Source: Ectobius pallidus
Lineage: Eukaryota; Arthropoda; Insecta; Blattodea; Ectobiidae
Reading direction: 5' to 3'
Assembly: GCA_964059195.1 (NCBI GenBank)
Contig: CAXKWD010000009.1
Coordinates: 87,331,432 to 87,395,431 of the forward strand
Length of the DNA stretch: 64,000 bases
In this document: positions 35,781-47,331 of the stretch, piece by piece
Position numbering within the stretch: the stretch's first letter is position 1
Layout of the letters: each line of letters opens with the position of its first letter
Made by a program: the position numbers and the translations under genes
The notes under the pieces: generated by a model
What the model was told of the DNA's origin: nothing
The model's input: the letters and a program-made list of their open reading frames with translations, nothing else
Databases searched by the model: none

Positions 35781-36365
35781 TGGTTTATGTATGACTTTCT
35801 TTTCATGCAAATTGGTTGTAAAAATGAAGATAATGTCGTTACCACATAGTATCGCATCCCCGAAGGCTACATAAACCAAATAAAATGTGATTAATGCACT
35901 CATGTAACTTTCTTAACTCTAAGCTTGACTAGTAAGTTACATCTTCCTCACTTCACATTCTAGTATAGAATAAGAGGCAATATTGCAAAGAGCGCATATT
36001 CAAATAATTTTTCGAAAAAAGGTATCAAATAAAATGTTTAGCTCTTAGTATAAGCACCCCATGTACAAAATTTAAACAAAATCGTTATCGCAGTTTTTTG
36101 AAAACCACGAAAATCGAAATTATCTTCATGCAAAGTCCCCATAAAGTAAGATAAAGTCGTCGCCAATCATCGAGTCACATCCTCAGAAGGTACGTATAAC
36201 CCAAATACATTTTTTAGATTATTGCTCTGAAGCCAGGCTGTTCGCAGATACCCACAGACAACATGTTTCTAAAAAAAATCATTCTTGGATTCAGGGTACC
36301 TCAAAACTTGTATTTGAATTTGGGGGTCGAACACAATACTTCCTCTGCCTATAGTACCTAAGGTG

Positions 36366-37232
36366 CAGGCAAAAGAAGTAACTAGACATCACAGTTTTTT
36401 AAGTTAACTTTAGACATAAACAATATAATTACTTCACATTTCATTTTATACCGGTATAATATAAATGTTTATAACATTTCTTTCTATGGCAAATGTATTG
36501 CGATAATTGATTGACACTACTATTTTTATAGTCTGATAAGCATTTTTAGCTTTTTAAAGATATCATCACTCACTAGAATAAAACTCAATAATTTACTTTT
36601 ACATAATAGACTAATAATGAAACTTAATATACATCTAAATAAAAACAGTTCAGATGCTCTAAGCTCCCGCATATACTCCAGGCTCACGAGACACAATCTC
36701 TCTTTGCTAATACATCTTTACATGAAATAATGAACCATTAAACACGAAGAAAAAGCAAAATTAGATTACATTATGATTTAACGAGTATAAACGCTGCCTT
36801 ATTGTAAGATATCTTACTAGAAAATGTTAATTGGCCTTAATGGGAAAATAAACTTTCACTGCATTATTTCATACCTTATGTAAAACATGGAATAAAGAAA
36901 GTTATTTACTGTACTGTACTAAAGATGGTCAATTATTCCGGACGAATGAAAGAATTATAATTACTATAATTATGTTAAATATATAATAGCGAGTTGAAGT
37001 TATGAATATTCGGATCTGGAATTTCTTATATCTCTTCAAAACAGTATACGCTCTCTGACAATCGTTAAATAGGCTAATATTACGATAATAGTATAGTGTA
37101 GACCAGTGTCCGGCAGATGCTGCAGTTGTGACGTAAGAGCCAGTCATCTCGCAAGAGCTTCGGAGAAAGAGCAGTTGAGTTGTATTGCTGTTAATACGCA
37201 TCAGCGCAGTGGCGTTCAGTGCAGCAGTAGAA
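36366..37232. other. No recognised gene
   Basis: AT-rich. A 109-codon minus frame (36929-37258) shows no motif. The hAT transposase homology begins at 37233 with no visible upstream part. Confidence 0.4.
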
Positions 37233-37577
37233 ATGTATGGTAAATTTAGTGCATTCAAAGTAAAACTAGACTTATGAAAACGTCACCTCACCCTCGGAGA
37301 CACGTCACATTTTCCAAAGTTGTCTACAGTATGTCATCGAATTACAGACATAAATAATTATGTGCAAATATTAGAAGAACTGGATCAGGAATTTGATTGC
37401 CGATTTCAAGATTTTGCAAACCTCCAATCCGATATTTGCATATTTGCGACACCATTTTCTGTGGATATTGACAGTGTTTCAACGTCATTGCAACTAGAAG
37501 TCATTGATTTGCAAAGTGATATTAAAATGAAAGACCGATTTCAAAACAAAAAGGATTTATCTATATTTTATAGAAGA

Positions 37578-38137
37578 CTAGCATGTGCCCGTGGCTTCGA
37601 CCGCGATAATTATTTTTCAAAAATTAAAAATTAAGATCATAATACTTAAATCATATTTATTAACAGCTAAATCACGTGGAGTAGGCTACATACCACGATT
37701 AGATAGCGTCGCCTGATAAAAGCGACCGCAGATTCGAGTTCCTTAGCCCAGAAACCCCCTCACAAGTTTCGTCCAAATCGAACAATGTTTGACCATATTT
37801 AGGCCTATATTGAATATCCCTCTTCCGTGTAGGTTGAAAATTTCATACGTCTGCGGGCCTTGATATTCTAAACAAATGAATCGTCAAGGATGGACTTACA
37901 AAATCAAGCGATCGCCCGCGATAATTATTTCAAAAATTAAAAATTAAGAGCATAATAGTTAAATCATTATATTTATTAACACCTAAATCACGTGGACTGC
38001 ATACCACGATTAGATAGCGTCACCTGCTAAAGCGACCTCAGATTCGAGGTCCTTGGCCCAGAAAACCCCTGTCTAGTGAGTTTCGTCCAAATCGAACAAC
38101 GTTTGACCATATTTAGGCCTATATTGATTATCCCACT

Positions 38138-38182
<45 letters not shown>

Positions 38183-38563
38183 CCTCTTCGGGATTAGGTT
38201 GAACATTTCATATGTCTGCGTGCCTTGATATTAAAAACAAATGAATCCACCAGCGTGAGCTACAACATTCAAGCGATCGCGATGGTTTTATGTCCAAGGT
38301 ATGACAAAAATGCCAAAGCCTACTGTAATTGATTTGACATTGAAATGTATTACTGAAAACTGATGCTTCGAAAACGAAGAAAATACACGTTTTCTGCCCG
38401 TTTTTCACTCATAACTCATGAACGAAAGCAAAAATTAAAAATTCAATATGCCAGAAACCTTCCCGGGAATCTGCTTAAGAACTTCCCAAAGTTTCATGGC
38501 GATCGGATGAATGGTGTAGTAATGCATAAAGGACAGACACACACACATACATCCATTTTTATA
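37578..38563 (+). mobile_element. 986-bp non-autonomous retroposon inserted in the hAT relic
   Basis: The target word TATAGAAGA is present at both ends (37569-37577 and 38564-38572), and removing the insert rejoins the transposase frame without a shift. The insert begins CTAGCATGTGCCCGTGGCTT, a start common in insect non-autonomous retroposons from memory. It contains a tandem duplication of about 315 bp (units from about 37601 and 37915, sharing CACGATTAGATAGCGTC and CAAATCGAACAA), a (TAA)n run at 38148-38182, and a tail with AGTTTCATGGCGATCGGATG, GACAGACACACACAC and CATCCATTTTTATA. Confidence 0.88.
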
Positions 38564-38620
38564 TATAGAAGATTTCCCCAGGCAAGATTCCATCGATTAC
38601 ATATATTTGCTGCTATTCTC

Positions 38621-39010
38621 TGTCCCATTTAAGAACGATCCTGTTCAAAACAAAGAGGCGTGGCTGTCATAGCCCGCAGGTGAGAACGCACGTGTTCACC
38701 ATGTTTAATGCTAGTTTGTTTATTCTCAGTACAACCCATCCGCAGGGTCGTCGTGAACAATGAATCCTTTATGTTTTGTTTGCTAATTGATATACTATAA
38801 TGATGACGATGCCAGAGAGAGTTTGTTATTTCACGTGTAAATGTTGATATTATTAGGCCTATAGCATGAACTTACGAACACTCGTTAGCCACGCTCTGGT
38901 AATGGCGCATTCTAATGATATTAACCAATCACGTTTTGTCACATGATGCGAATTTTCCGCGAACTCTCTGTGAGTTCTCCTCCCCTTTGTTTTGACTAGG
39001 ATCAAACTAG
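38621..39010. mobile_element. Second insertion in the hAT relic, imperfect TIRs
   Basis: About 390 bp lie between transposase pieces 2 and 3. Its ends pair imperfectly: GATCCTGTTCAAAACAAAG near 38638 and CTTTGTTTTGACTAGGATC near 38987, with outer CCCATT and AATGGG words. No clear target duplication. It is non-coding, so probably a MITE. Confidence 0.55.
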
Positions 39011-39215
39011 AATGGGATCAATAATAGAATGTTGAGTATATTTGGATCGACGTAGGCCTATGTATGTGTTCTTTTCGTGTATGAAGGTCTACAAACCACA
39101 ACATAGAAATCACCTATCTGATCAGAACTTAAAAAATGTTCTTCGTTTGTGTGTTAGCCAGACTATGACGCCAAATATTGCAAAATCAGTGGACGAGAAA
39201 AGAGGGGAAAAAATC

Positions 39216-40690
39216 TCGACAATGCCTTCAGCTTGGGCACGATGGTGACACAAAGTAAGGGTGTGTATCACAAATCTGAATAGGCCTATAGGCTACTTTT
39301 CTCACAAAGGTGTATAGTTTAATTTGTATATTTTGTATAGTTTGTATATTTTGTGTATTTTGTATATTTTGTATACTTTAACATTTTTGAGTTTCCGAGT
39401 AGACAAAGTTTTGCAGTACTGCTTAAAGTATTCTCATGTTTTATGTATTTGTAGTTTTTAGCAGTTTCGGAGCCTCATTTAAATATGCGGACGCTTCCGC
39501 ACCTGAATGTATTATGCATTTCAGATTATTGTAAGTAGGGCCTATATTAAATTTCATTACAAACAAAACTGTTCTGTTACATTGATTTATCACAGTTGTA
39601 CTCTTTTGTTTTCGTACAAATGTATTGTAATTGTGCTATTCCCATACTTTCTACGAAAACGGAGCGCACTCTGTCAGTGCATAGACGTCGTACCGCCACT
39701 GGCCAGGAGAACCATTTCTCCACGCTGTGCTCAGTACGGAGATATTGCCGAGCAAAGAGCGTCGCTGCTCTGTAGTATGACGTCACGGAGCACGGATCAT
39801 GCCGGTCACTGGTGTAGACCCACTACAGGTAGGGGACTGGCGCACCCCGGTAACAAATCCGCTGTGAATATCCCCTTACGGGATCCCCAGGGGTCGCTCG
39901 CGACCCAGAGGAGTAACTAACTTTAGACCCACTACTGAACTATCACACAGCATGTATGTAATAAAATAACCACTAACCTAATTTTTTTCAGAAATGGTCA
40001 CCATGTAAACGCCTACTGGATTGTCATAAGTCAAATTAGTCCTACTTTATTTTGAAATTGTAGGAATTATATTCAATGAGCTGCTACGTGTTTTGATTGT
40101 ACCTAACTTCAGAATATATAGTAACCGTTTTTGGCAATACTAATTTACCCATTTCAAGAAGCCACTTGCATCCATTCAAAGAATGAATCATCCGCAAGTA
40201 AGCCATACAGCTTAATTAATATAGGCCTATTCCTCGAAAGTCGTATTATCTTCGCAGCACACTGTTTTGTCGGGACTTCCTTTCACGTTAATTCTCCGTA
40301 ATGAATGTTCGCATTATTCAGCGGAAAGATAGGCTACGAACATATTAACATTCTCCAACAGAGTAAGACGAGCTGTTTCAAGTATGCACAGTTGCAGACA
40401 TACAATATGATAGTTTAATATATGGAAGCCAGCTTCCTGAACATATTTATATCGAATCAAGTGCTGTTTAAATTTATGTTTCCTTTATTCCTGGAATAAC
40501 GAAGTGCATTTTGTTTAAATAACTTTCCATTTCACTTTTGTATGTAGCGGATCTAAGAACTTCAGACACTAATAGCTTAAATAAAGAAAAACTATGCCAT
40601 TTTTCTTGCAATCTTTTCAACCACATTGGAAGTTCGGGTGTGGCCGAATTTAGTCGCGAAGGTGGCTTACGCTTTGAGTATTGTGGATGA
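39216..40690. other. No recognised gene
   Basis: AT-rich with a TTGTATATTTTG-type repeat at 39318-39375. A GC-rich frame at 39507-39920 (for example RRTISPRCAQYGDIAEQRAS) is unassigned. Confidence 0.35.
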
Positions 40691-40694
40691 AGCA

Positions 40695-40830
40695 GCTAGC
40701 TTATAACATAACAATTTTATGGGAAATTTATAAGAAAAAGTATGAATAGCAACCTTACAACCCGTAAAAATTTAAACAAAACCGTAGGAAGAAATTTCGA
40801 AAAATCGCAAAACTATTTCCAATTGAAGGG
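40695..40830 (-). repeat. Possible family A fragment
   Basis: AAAATTTAAACAAAACCGTA and TTTCGAAAAATCGCAAAA resemble the family A block AAATTTAAACAAAATCGTTA at 36068. It is short and weak. Confidence 0.35.
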
Positions 40831-41078
40831 GTACTAAGAATAACAGAAAGTAATTGGCATGTGTCTAACTCAAATCGAAAATAAGTTTCGATGCAATTTT
40901 TTCCTGCGGTTTACTATAGCTCATATCTGGGTTTTTACACGAGGTGTTCCAAGCTGTTACGCGGGCCCTAGCTTGCATACTACTATCGATCCTGCTTTTT
41001 TCGTTCGCCAATCTTACCGGACTGCTACTGACTATGTGGTATATCGCCCATTTTTCCGCCTAAACTACATTCACGGAC

Positions 41079-41251
41079 CAGTGGCGGACGCAGAATTTTT
41101 TTTCGGGGGGGGGGGGATTTGAATAGGAATACTAAAAAAAAATAATTAACTTACATATATAAAACTGGCTTCTTAGAGTGCATATATAGCCTTTTTTCAA
41201 ATTTCGGGGGGGGATATAACCCCCCTATCCCCCCCTTTGCGTCCGCCACTG
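41079..41251 (+). mobile_element. 173-bp hAT MITE, copy 2
   Basis: Ends are CAGTGGCGGACGCAG and CTGCG-type TGCGTCCGCCACTG. Flanks TCACGGAC (41071-41078) and TCACGGAT (41252-41259) differ at one base, an 8-bp hAT target duplication. Poly-G and poly-C stretches lie inside both ends. It inserted at the edge of, or within, a family D repeat. Confidence 0.95.
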
Positions 41252-41259
41252 TCACGGAT

Positions 41260-41370
41260 TCTTGGTATGTGGCAGTTAGGTTAGGGACAGTGATATTAGT
41301 GTTAATATCGCCATCAAGTTTACAGCCCTGTTTCTGGATCACGTGACCCAATCCATTCCTACAGTTGAGC
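41260..41370 (+). repeat. Dispersed repeat, family D, copy 1
   Basis: TATGTGGCAGTTAGGTTAGG, GTGATATTAGTGTTAAT, CGCCATCAAGTTTACA and GGATCACGTGACCCA occur in order. The same order is found at 45661-45825. Type unknown. Confidence 0.65.
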
Positions 41371-42660
41371 AGACGGTTCTCGTGAATATTCATCTAGGTT
41401 AATTTTGTATGAACTCCTTAGCGATTTTACTTATATTGAGAATACTCCTACAAGAAAAGTGTGCTTGTAGCCTATATGGATTCTACAGGCTCTGTAGACC
41501 AAGATTACATGATTTTTTTAACAAAAGAAGGGGAAAAAGACACAGTTGTAAAGTATAGAAACCACTTTGCCTTTTCACGGGCATTCAGAGATACTCATAT
41601 CGCATTTTATGAAAATCGAATTTCTGTACCAATCTGGTAAAAAACAGACATTAAAATACTAAGGTCTAATACAGTAGTCTCTTCCCTTCCGAAAAATCTT
41701 CACGGTTAATTCAACTTCACCTTCTGTATCGAAATAAAAATTACTGTGAATTCCACACGAGTCAATGAACTACAATTTTATTATGAATGATGCTTGGATA
41801 CCACAATGAGCCCTACTTCTAAAGACCACTGTTACGCTAGAATTACAACAATAAATCTGCAAATGTCGCCTGGTAACGGTACAACTTCATTATCTTCACC
41901 GTCTGCTATTCTTCACATTTTGTGTATTCATCCGGAATTTTCTTTAGTCCATTTTACACTGTCCAAATTAAAGACGTCATGGGTGTTACTTCCGTAGGAT
42001 TAAAAATACTCCCCTTCTGTTATTTTTTCTACATTTTGAAACGAAGCCAACATATGAATAATAATTATAGTCACTTTACCAAGGCTAGGATATTCAAAAT
42101 AAGGTAGACTCATATTAAAGGAACATTTAAATCGCAGTATTCATTCAAGAGTTGTTGCTAACTTGGGTTGGAGGATAATACTAGAAACAAACGAAATGTT
42201 TTTCTTTTTCTTCTTCCGATTTGACTGACATATTTCAACTTGGCAGAGTTTCTAGGTCGTTCACTACGTTTACGCAGAGGTAGCGTTCATGTCAAGACTT
42301 CAAGCCAGGACGATTATTGTGGTATAAAACAGCTGTGCAGATATAGAGGACTCAGAATGAGGGAACAGGGTGTTCAACATGTTAAGTACCCTTATGTAAC
42401 AACCACATAGAGAAAGAATTATCCTTTTCTCGTTCGTTCTGACCAGTGACAATACGTGAATGTTATAGTCTATATCATATTATAATATAATAATTAGAAC
42501 TGTTATTTTACTATTTACCAGTATTAAAGGACTTTCTTTGCATTAAATCTCAGTGCAGATTAAAAGTTGAACGTCACTCTGCGGACGGTATTAGAGCCTC
42601 CGAGTGAATGTTTCAATATTTTCTTGGAGAGGAATTTAGTCAATTCGTTAAAAGTTCTTC
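41371..42660. other. No recognised gene
   Basis: Frames at 41794-41997 and 41922-42107 show no motif. Confidence 0.4.
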
Positions 42661-42664
42661 GGCT

Positions 42665-42835
42665 TGAAGCTCTTTAAAAGTGCCGTGACCCACGATTTAT
42701 AGTCCCTCCCGGAAAACTCCGTGCCCAGGTTTTCCAAGTCGTGCAAAATCCAGGCACCGCGGTCTGTTCTGAACCCATGATCTGCGAATCCAGAGACAGG
42801 CCCGCAATCTCTGCACCACCGCTGCCGTTTTTTTT
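42665..42835 (-). mobile_element. tRNA-derived SINE
   Basis: On the minus strand, GCAGCGGTGGTGCAGAGATT (A-box region, from 42827) is followed by ATCATGGGTTCAGAACAG (B box, about 42782 to 42765). A body then reads ACTTGGAAAACCTGGGCACG and GGGAGGGACTATAAATCGTG. Arms do not close as a tRNA. Confidence 0.65.
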
Positions 42836-43520
42836 AATATTAAAGGAGGCAAATAAGGAATTACATTATTATTACACAATGTATCCCTATACCCTGATCT
42901 ATGCTGGAATTACAAACAAAATAGGCACTACTTGAAGGTAAAATTTTGAAAAATAAATTGTAAGAAAAAAAGAAATTCTCTTGGAGCGAACCCTCGGAGC
43001 CATTAAATGCATCCCATGGGGAAAAAATATACCATTTAAAAATAATTACAATTACCTCAAGTGAATAACCTCCTGCCAAACCATAAAACCATAAATCCAG
43101 TTTTATCATCATTTTAGTACAAACAGCATATTCTAATGTCTTTATGTATTTATGAAATGCTAAATACATAAAGGATGGCATAAAAAACTGGTTGGGATTA
43201 CGTTTATTATTATTTCAACATTTTATATAACTTTATTTAACAGCTTAATAAACAAGATTTCAATGAATAAATGTTACAAAGTTAACTTCCCTGTAACATA
43301 TATACCGGTCCTGTTGCTTATATGATGCAACATATAGTATTTAACTCTGACTAGGACATAAATCTATTTTAATGTGCAATGAAGACACGTAAGCCTTAAA
43401 TGGAAATTGCGAAAGGAAGCTTGAAACGTCAAAAGTATGGTACATAAAAATATTACCATACTATTCTATGATGGTGGTCCAGTTTATATACATGAAAAGA
43501 AGGGGAAAAAATGAAAATAT
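42836..43520. other. No recognised gene
   Basis: AT-rich, with no repeat or coding signal recognised. Confidence 0.4.
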
Positions 43521-43526
43521 GAAACT

Positions 43527-44275
43527 GAGAAAAACTGGAATGTTTACTTTCTCTGCGTTCGGGCGAGGAAATAACCTAATGTGTTCGAACTTTAAATACG
43601 ATTTTAAAATTCCAGCGTTCACATGTAATCTATTGAGGTAAGTCCCAATGTAATATTTTCAGAAAAATGTCTGTGTGTGTTCGTTTCGCCTGTACGTACA
43701 TGTCTGTGAACAGTATAGATAAAAAATAACCCATATAAAAATATATTGTGATACACTTGCGGGAAGTGTGTTTGAACAGAATCAAGGATTTTTTTTAATG
43801 AGACGAATATACGGAATATTCTGTGAAAATACTCACGTGAAAAATAATTAAATGCAAACAGCTGTTCAAGATGGTAGTCAAGTCCCAAGGGTACTAACCT
43901 TAAAATGTTAGCGACTATTTTAATCTTGGTGGCGATCGATACTTCGACTGTACTTGACGCATTCCCAAATAGTCGCGTCATACTTAGTTGCTAGGAACTG
44001 AATCCTAAATAAATATTAAGAAATAATACGGAAAAAAGACTGATAACATTGAAACGGTAAAATGCAACTAGCAAAATTTGCTATGATTTAATAGGATTAT
44101 ATACTAAATGTATATGCTTTGAAATGATACAAATATGTGCTGCAAGGAAGAAAAAGACGCAGGTACGTAGGCTTGGTTATCTTCACAAGGTGCATGAATT
44201 CGAGAAAAAACTGAAATGTTTACTTTCTCTACGTTCAGGCGAGGAAATGACCTAATGTGTTCGAACTTGAAATAC
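43527..44275 (+). repeat. Pair of 74-bp direct repeats, 675 bp apart
   Basis: 43527-43600 and 44202-44275 share GAGAAAAACTGGAATGTTTA-type sequence, CGAGGAAATAACCTAATGTG-type sequence and TTCGAAC at about 90 percent identity by eye. The interval is non-coding. Confidence 0.8.
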
Positions 44276-45210
44276 AAGAAATGAAAAGAGAGAAAATAGA
44301 AAAATTAATGTTTAGTTGTTTCACCTCAGATTACAAGTATAGGAATTACACGCAAAGAACCTCCAATACGTATATATTTACGAAAACAATAAAGAAATTA
44401 TTATATAATTATGTAGTAAGAAATTATAGACCAACTCGATTTAACTTATCGGTATTGGCAAACTTTGTGAAAATTTACCTGGATAGCTGGTTCTATAATA
44501 AACATTCAAATATAGTTACATCGTTTGGAATTATGGGATATAATCTTTCCCATTAACCGTGATGGGGAAAACGCGAATGAAATTAATATTCCCATCTGGC
44601 AATTACAGTTCGAGCGTGAATGGTAGAAACAAATTAAGCCTACGCTGATAATAACAATATGAGCCCACTGTTACTATAAATATGACCCCAATGAATTAGA
44701 TTTAGTAATTTTTAACTGTTTCGTGCTTTGCATGCGTATAGGAACGAGTTCCACGTCATACGGTTGTTTAAAATATATAAGCTGCGCTCTAGTTACTCTT
44801 CCTATTTCATTTGTTGGCAATTTTACAGAAAAATGGTTCCGAATATGAAGTACGATGGCAATAAAGTCAAAACTGTATTACAGCTAGTAAAATCGAGAGA
44901 AGAAAAAGTCATATAAAATATTACTTTACACAATTCCAACCAACTTGCGATATCGTATAGCCTACTGCATCACAGAAAAAGTATGTCTCACTGAATACAT
45001 GGTTTTATATATAAGTTTGATAAAGTTCTGCTTATGATACCAGCAAAATATATGCATTTCTTTTACACTGTAAACCACTCTTTACACTATACAAATTTTT
45101 ACCGGGTAAAAACTGAACATTGCCACAGTGTCTCATTTCAGACTGCATAAAATCAACTTTAGTTGCATTCTACAAAGCTGTTGTTGCTTTTTTATATATA
45201 TTTTTAAACT
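44276..45210. other. No recognised gene
   Basis: A 99-codon frame at 44257-44556 has no known motif. Confidence 0.4.
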
Positions 45211-45214
45211 CTAT

Positions 45215-45380
45215 CCATAGGTAATCGGGATTCGGGAGGTCCCAGGGTCAAACCCCGTGGCCGGCCAGTTAGACGTTTCTTTTTTCATTGTTTTCCCAGT
45301 CGAACAGGAAAATGCCCAATTGGACATTTACATACCATTAATCATTCCCACTATTTCATCCAATATCATATCAATTTAAA
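45215..45380 (+). mobile_element. tRNA-derived SINE, family 2, copy 3
   Basis: B box GGGTCAAACCCC at 45245-45256, then GGCCGGCCAGTTAGACG, TTTTTTCATTGTTTTCCCAG, GAAAATGCCCAATTGGACAT, TTTACATACCATTAATCATT and CTATTTCATCC. It matches the copies at 19795 and 16930-17125. Confidence 0.75.
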
Positions 45381-45447
45381 TCAATATCAGTGAAATTTAC
45401 TTCATAAAAAACACCAACAATAGAAAATAATTGGCAATGAATAGTTT

Positions 45448-45525
45448 CATGGCCTACTGTATAGACACAGATCCCAAACTCCTGATATGGCCCCGAAGCT
45501 AAAAAGTGTATAAATACAGCTGAAT
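45448..45525 (-). repeat. Family B, copy 2
   Basis: On the minus strand it repeats the order seen at 16349-16427: CAGCTGTATTTATACACTTT, GGCCATATCAGGAGTT, CTATACAGTAGGCCA. Confidence 0.7.
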
Positions 45526-45660
45526 TTTTTTTAAAAAGTACCGTATTTAGCGAGAAATGCATAAGCCAATGTAGGTACAATGAGCCTGAAAAGCTCTTTT
45601 CGGGTTTAGTTTCCTTCATTACGCACACCGCACACTTTCGCCACGCACTACGTACCAACT

Positions 45661-45825
45661 TCCGATTCTAGGTAAGTGGCAGTTAGATTAGGAATAGTGA
45701 TATTAGTGTTAGTGACATGTAGAGTCAGGTTGGTGGCAGTTATGTTAGGAACAATGTTATTAGTGTTAATCGCCATCAAGTTTACAACCTCAGCCTAGTT
45801 TTGGATCATGTGACCCATGCGCAAC
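45661..45825 (+). repeat. Family D, copy 2, with internal duplication
   Basis: The block GTGGCAGTTAGATTAGGAAT plus GTGATATTAGTGTTA occurs once and again about 70 bp later (GTGGCAGTTATGTTAGGAAC, then ATTAGTGTTAAT). CGCCATCAAGTTTACA and GGATCATGTGACCCA follow, as at 41260. Confidence 0.65.
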
Positions 45826-46299
45826 TTGCTGTCAGTCGTAGTTCTCGCCTTTCGAGAGCCATTTTCTCTTCAGAGACTGCCATTTACAGATTAGAAAAGT
45901 GACATTTTTCTTTTCCCACTATTTTGGTCACTTTCCAGATAAACTAAATTACTATATGGTTTCTATAGTTTGTAAACAAGCTAAAAATAATTTTGAACGT
46001 TTTTCTATGAATAAACATAGCGCGAAGTTATGGAAACCACCCCACAATTAATCTTATTTACTATTCAAAATGGCCAAGTACAATTACGCTTACTCAACAG
46101 TGCAATTAAATATCAAATTAAACTACGACCCTAATTTTAGTCTTACAGAATTATTGATCCAGAGAAATTGTTGTTTTCAGGTTCGTCTTTGGCAAGAAAT
46201 ATTAAAATAAGTTTCGCATTACTTTCTCCGCCCGCTGGAATGCTTGAAAACTTTCCACTCATCTCTGACGAAGTAATACCAAAATAGAAGAAAAAAGTT

Positions 46300-46665
46300 A
46301 TACACTCACATAACTTTCTTTACATTTAACTTTCTCGCTTCAAATTCTGATACATTTATAAGAGGTCGTACTGCAGCGAGTGAATATATATGTTCAATTG
46401 TTTTAGCCTCATGCAAATATGTATTATTCGCCAAGCAAGACTAAAAGTCTGATTTTGTACAAACGACAACTACCCTACACAGAATTTTTGTGAAAAGTGT
46501 TTCTAATAAAAGATTTAGCTCTTAGTAAGCTTACTCGTGTTCAAAAATGAAGAAAATTCTTAGACTCTGTATCGAGGAAATCGTAAAAGAAGATAATTTA
46601 TTCATGTGAAGTAGTAGTAAATGTGAGCGATAGTCGCCAATCTTTGCGTCACGAGTGACGTAGCC
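46300..46665 (-). repeat. Family A, copy 4
   Basis: On the minus strand it has core AAAGATTGGCGACTATCGC near 46648-46630, then CTAAGAGCTAAATCTTTTAT near 46529-46508, and the end region AGAAAGTTATGTGAG near 46320. It is more diverged than copy 3. Confidence 0.65.
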
Positions 46666-46669
46666 TAAC

Positions 46670-46820
46670 TCATATCACATGTCGTAGATTTACGGCACGT
46701 TAAAGAACTCCAAGCTTAAATTAGGTTCTCTGGACTAAATTCCTAGCTCTTTAACGTCCACGTAATGCTTTAGTTTGATCTGGGAGTTGTCGAAGCGATG
46801 TGCTTACCACACGCCCCTAT
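46670..46820. repeat. Possible SINE-like sequence
   Basis: GTAGATTTACGGCACGTTAA and AGCTCTTTAACGTCCACGTA are words I associate with invertebrate SINE bodies. No second copy was found here. Confidence 0.3.
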
Positions 46821-47037
46821 CTCCTCTCTAGGAAAATAAGCGCAACTAAATTCGTTTACTATAATATAACTTCCTAACCTCCATTTGGAAGTCCCTCTGC
46901 CTCGTCCTAGGGGGAAAGGGTGTAACCGATCCCAACAGTGGTCTGTCTGTGGCTTCTATAACCTAAAGAATTTACAGGCTTATAAACGTATCAGTTAAAT
47001 AAGCTGCAGCAGTGCTAGTAGTAATAGCAGCAACAAC

Positions 47038-47039
47038 AA

Positions 47040-47075
<36 letters not shown>
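47038..47075. repeat. (TAA)n microsatellite
   Basis: About 12 TAA units. Confidence 0.95.
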
Positions 47076-47076
<1 letters not shown>

Positions 47077-47109
47077 CCTACATAATAGATCTATAAATTA
47101 GAAATTATC

Positions 47110-47325
47110 TTGGATCACATTGACTTGTTGATTATAGGCCTATACCTTCAAGATTCAACCCACATTAACATTACGCGCTATAAAATAAATAAAATACTTG
47201 ATAAACTTGATACAACTGAGAAGGCAAGACAAGAAGCTTGGTTTGAAGATGCGCGGGAGCAATATGAGCTTGTGAAGTGGCTTCGAAGCGGCATTAGTGC
47301 AGTTGATGATTCGTGTCTCGTCTGA
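47110..47325 (+). other. Unassigned coding-like stretch
   Basis: The last 40 codons (for example KARQEAWFEDAREQYELVKW) have a codon and amino acid make-up that looks coding and amphipathic, unlike the chance frames around. It ends at a TGA only nine bases before the foldback at 47332. No family recognised. Confidence 0.25.
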
Positions 47326-47331
47326 TCAGTT

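Larger units (their letters stand above)
35120..36365 (-). repeat. Family A, copy 3, composite
   Basis: Read on the minus strand it starts with ACTATAGGCAGAGGAAGTAT (36360 side), has core GATGATTGGCGACGACTTTA near 36167-36148, then TGCTTATACTAAGAGCTAAA near 36055-36036, and ends with GGGCAGAGGAAGTTATGTGA near 35145-35125. The middle (35170-35790) is occupied by inverted SINE-like arms and a telomere-like tract, so other sequences appear to have inserted into it. Confidence 0.75.
37233..39215 (+). pseudogene. hAT transposase relic (GTF2IRD2/ZBED5-like), broken by two insertions
   Basis: Three collinear pieces of one hAT transposase. Piece 1 (37233-37577) reads MYGKFSAFKVKLDL, an in-frame TGA where the family has W, then LEELDQEFDCRFQDF, IFATPFSVDIDSVSTSLQLE and DLQSDIKMKDRF. 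This is the conserved stretch before the dimerisation domain in GTF2IRD2-like hAT proteins. Piece 2 (about 38564-38620) continues with RRFPQARFHRLHIFAA. Piece 3 (about 39010-39180) resumes with LSIFGST, then after small damage FFSCMKVYKPQHRNHLSDQN and LRLCVSQTMTPN, the hATC C-terminal dimerisation region. The N-terminal zinc finger and most of the catalytic core are missing. The stop, indels and insertions make it dead. Family match is from memory of the motifs. Confidence 0.85.

Noticed and set aside
35176..35857. Frames rich in H, T and A on both strands
   Set aside because: Produced by the inverted SINE-like arms with GTGCACATTGGCAC words.
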